From contig VRUL01000016.1 of NCBI GenBank assembly GCA_019456145.1, positions 59,679 to 123,678 of the forward strand: DNA of 64,000 bases. Direction: 5' to 3'. The notes beneath the pieces were generated by a model, which was not told where the DNA came from, did not search any database, and worked only from the letters and a program-made list of their open reading frames with translations. Of this stretch, positions 62,837 to 64,000 are shown piece by piece (position 1 is the stretch's first letter; each line of letters starts with the position of its first letter). The translations under genes were made by a program, and so were the position numbers. This DNA is from Planctomycetota bacterium. Its GTDB lineage: Bacteria > Planctomycetota > Phycisphaerae > Sedimentisphaerales > Anaerobacaceae.

Positions 62837-64000
62837 GGTGATAATATTGTTGATTGTCGTTGTTTTCCTGAGTGCAGCGAGTATCTGTCAAGCTGATGGC
62901 AACCTTGAAGCAAAACTCGCGAGACTTGAAACTGAGGGTTCTCAGTCAACGGCGGCAGAAAAGTCAAATAACAGAGGAAAGAGCCTTGCCGAGAGAATTG
63001 ACGAGATGGAAGCCCGGCAGAATCAGATGCAAAAGGTTGATAAGGGAATGGATACCAGGATTTCCAAACTTGAGGGTAAGCTTCGGACCATGGAGTTCCA
63101 ATTAACAAATCAGCAAAGCAATGAGGCCATAATTACCAGAATTGCCAAGCTGGAAAGCAAGGTTCAAGTGCTGGAAGTTCAATCAAAAATGCCGCAGGTT
63201 TACAGAAAATCGAATTCCCAAGCTACTGGTGCGACCTGTAAGTCACAGCCGGATGTGCGAGCATCTGAAACCGAGACACATACGTCATTAGGGGACGCAC
63301 TGGCGATCAAGTTGAGTAAGCTGTTAAACGCTCCGGTTCCTGAGCCTGGCTTTGAAATTACGGCTGACTACTTAGGTAAGTACGTCTGGCGAGGTCAAAA
63401 CCTAAATGACGACCCCGTTTTTCAGCCTGGTGTCAGTATGACGATGGGTGGATTAACGGCCGGCGTTTGGGCCAGCCAGGACACTACCACTATAAACAGT
63501 CAAAACGGTGAGTTCACAGAATGGGACTACTCCCTTGATTATTCAGGTGATGTTCCCCTTGTTGAAGGCGTTGGCTATTCTTTGGGTTTGATCAACTATC
63601 ACTTTCCAAGTGTTGTCGGGGATACGACTGAATTCTATTGGGGACTAAACTTTGATTTGCCGCTGAGTCCGTCTTTTACCCTTTACCACGATATAGATGT
63701 GATTGATGGTACGTATGCGGAATTCGGTTTAGGCCACAGCATAGAAAAAATAGCAGAACTTGGCCCCGAAACTCCTGTTGGAATGGACATTGGCGCAAGT
63801 GTTGGCTGGGGCAGCGCATCCTACAACAAGGGGTATTGGAGTACTGATGAATCTAAATTGAACGATTTGGCGCTTTCAGTGTCATTTCCCTTTGAGATTG
63901 GTGGCTGGTCTGTGACGCCGAGTCTGAATTACGTCACGCTGCTGGACAGTCGGTTACGCGACACTGATACGTTCAGCGAGGAAAGTGAATACTTCTTTGT
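62829..64000 (+). CDS. outer-membrane beta-barrel protein with N-terminal coiled coil (partial)
   Basis: The frame begins with ATG 62829 inside the end of cheW (8-nt overlap, AGGAG 7 nt upstream) and stays open for 390 codons to the window edge, so the C-terminus is missing. A signal peptide (MNRVIILLIVVVFLSAASIC) ends near residue 22. Residues about 25-120 are heptad-rich coiled coil (LARLETEGS, ISKLEGKLRTMEFQL). From about residue 175 it turns into alternating beta strands with aromatic ends (FEITADYLGKYVWRGQNLND, TAGVWASQDTT, YSLGLINYHFPS), like TorF-type putative porins. Translational coupling to cheW is unusual. Confidence 0.8.
   Translation, partial: MNRVIILLIVVVFLSAASICQADGNLEAKLARLETEGSQSTAAEKSNNRGKSLAERIDEMEARQNQMQKVDKGMDTRISKLEGKLRTMEFQLTNQQSNEAIITRIAKLESKVQVLEVQSKMPQVYRKSNSQATGATCKSQPDVRASETETHTSLGDALAIKLSKLLNAPVPEPGFEITADYLGKYVWRGQNLNDDPVFQPGVSMTMGGLTAGVWASQDTTTINSQNGEFTEWDYSLDYSGDVPLVEGVGYSLGLINYHFPSVVGDTTEFYWGLNFDLPLSPSFTLYHDIDVIDGTYAEFGLGHSIEKIAELGPETPVGMDIGASVGWGSASYNKGYWSTDESKLNDLALSVSFPFEIGGWSVTPSLNYVTLLDSRLRDTDTFSEESEYFF

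Overview
The window most likely comes from a Planctomycetota genome, probably Phycisphaerae (Sedimentisphaerales-like); this is inferred from gene content, with no rRNA or other marker to fix it. The supporting traits are Tat-exported Cys-type S1 sulfatases in a run, a Tat-exported Gfo/Idh/MocA oxidoreductase, a DUF1080 protein, very large parallel beta-helix proteins, dockerin-like C-termini, one PEP-CTERM protein, and scattered UroD-family proteins. There are about 40 genes, one tRNA-Ser(GCT), two decayed genes and several intergenic repeats. No phage, insertion sequence, CRISPR array or classical defence locus was seen.

Layout. 0.4-7.2 kb: exo-sialidase, a large secreted glycosidase-like protein, a GspC-like PDZ protein and a PQQ-type propeller protein. 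7.8-8.6 kb: tRNA-Ser and a hypothetical protein. 8.8-13.9 kb: three sulfatases in one run. 14-16.4 kb: two M16 peptidase genes, one with and one without the zinc site. 16.6-21.3 kb: a small dockerin-like protein with a clear sigma70 promoter, a zinc-ribbon membrane protein and smc. 21.6-29.1 kb: two giant secreted beta-helix proteins sharing a duplicated leader. 29.5-35 kb: a UroD-like protein, a glycosidase-propeller/DUF4380 lipoprotein and a sugar porter. 35.1-42 kb: a FlgI-like/HEAT fusion, YjbQ, a repeat/TPR protein, an FKBP_N-cyclophilin fusion and an FGE-like protein without the FGE cysteines. 42.3-45.3 kb: an OPA-type transporter, UroD-like and Nudix run. 45.7-48.1 kb: a secreted metzincin and partner. 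48.4-50.5 kb: a two-subunit sodium:solute symporter. 50.9-56.7 kb: an oxidoreductase/HEAT operon, a PEP-CTERM protein and a dockerin-tailed protein. 56.7-59.4 kb: a gene-poor stretch with a GNAT remnant, a STAS protein and a frameshifted DUF1080 gene. 59.7-64 kb: a histidine kinase/FixJ-type regulator pair, a cluster of about 20-bp motifs, cheW, and an overlapping coiled-coil/beta-barrel outer-membrane protein running off the window.

Together the genes describe a heterotroph living on sulfated, possibly sialylated glycans. Secreted enzymes trim and desulfate the polymer, two MFS carriers and a sodium symporter import products, and oxidoreductase/DUF1080-type enzymes work on sugars. The least explained parts are (i) a structured 75-bp repeat whose two copies keep the same fold with different inner stems, (ii) a roughly 100-bp element placed about 160 bp upstream of two unrelated operons, (iii) the motif cluster plus inverted repeat/sigma54-like site before cheW, (iv) the FlgI-HEAT fusion far from any flagellar gene, and (v) the UroD-like/transporter/Nudix run.
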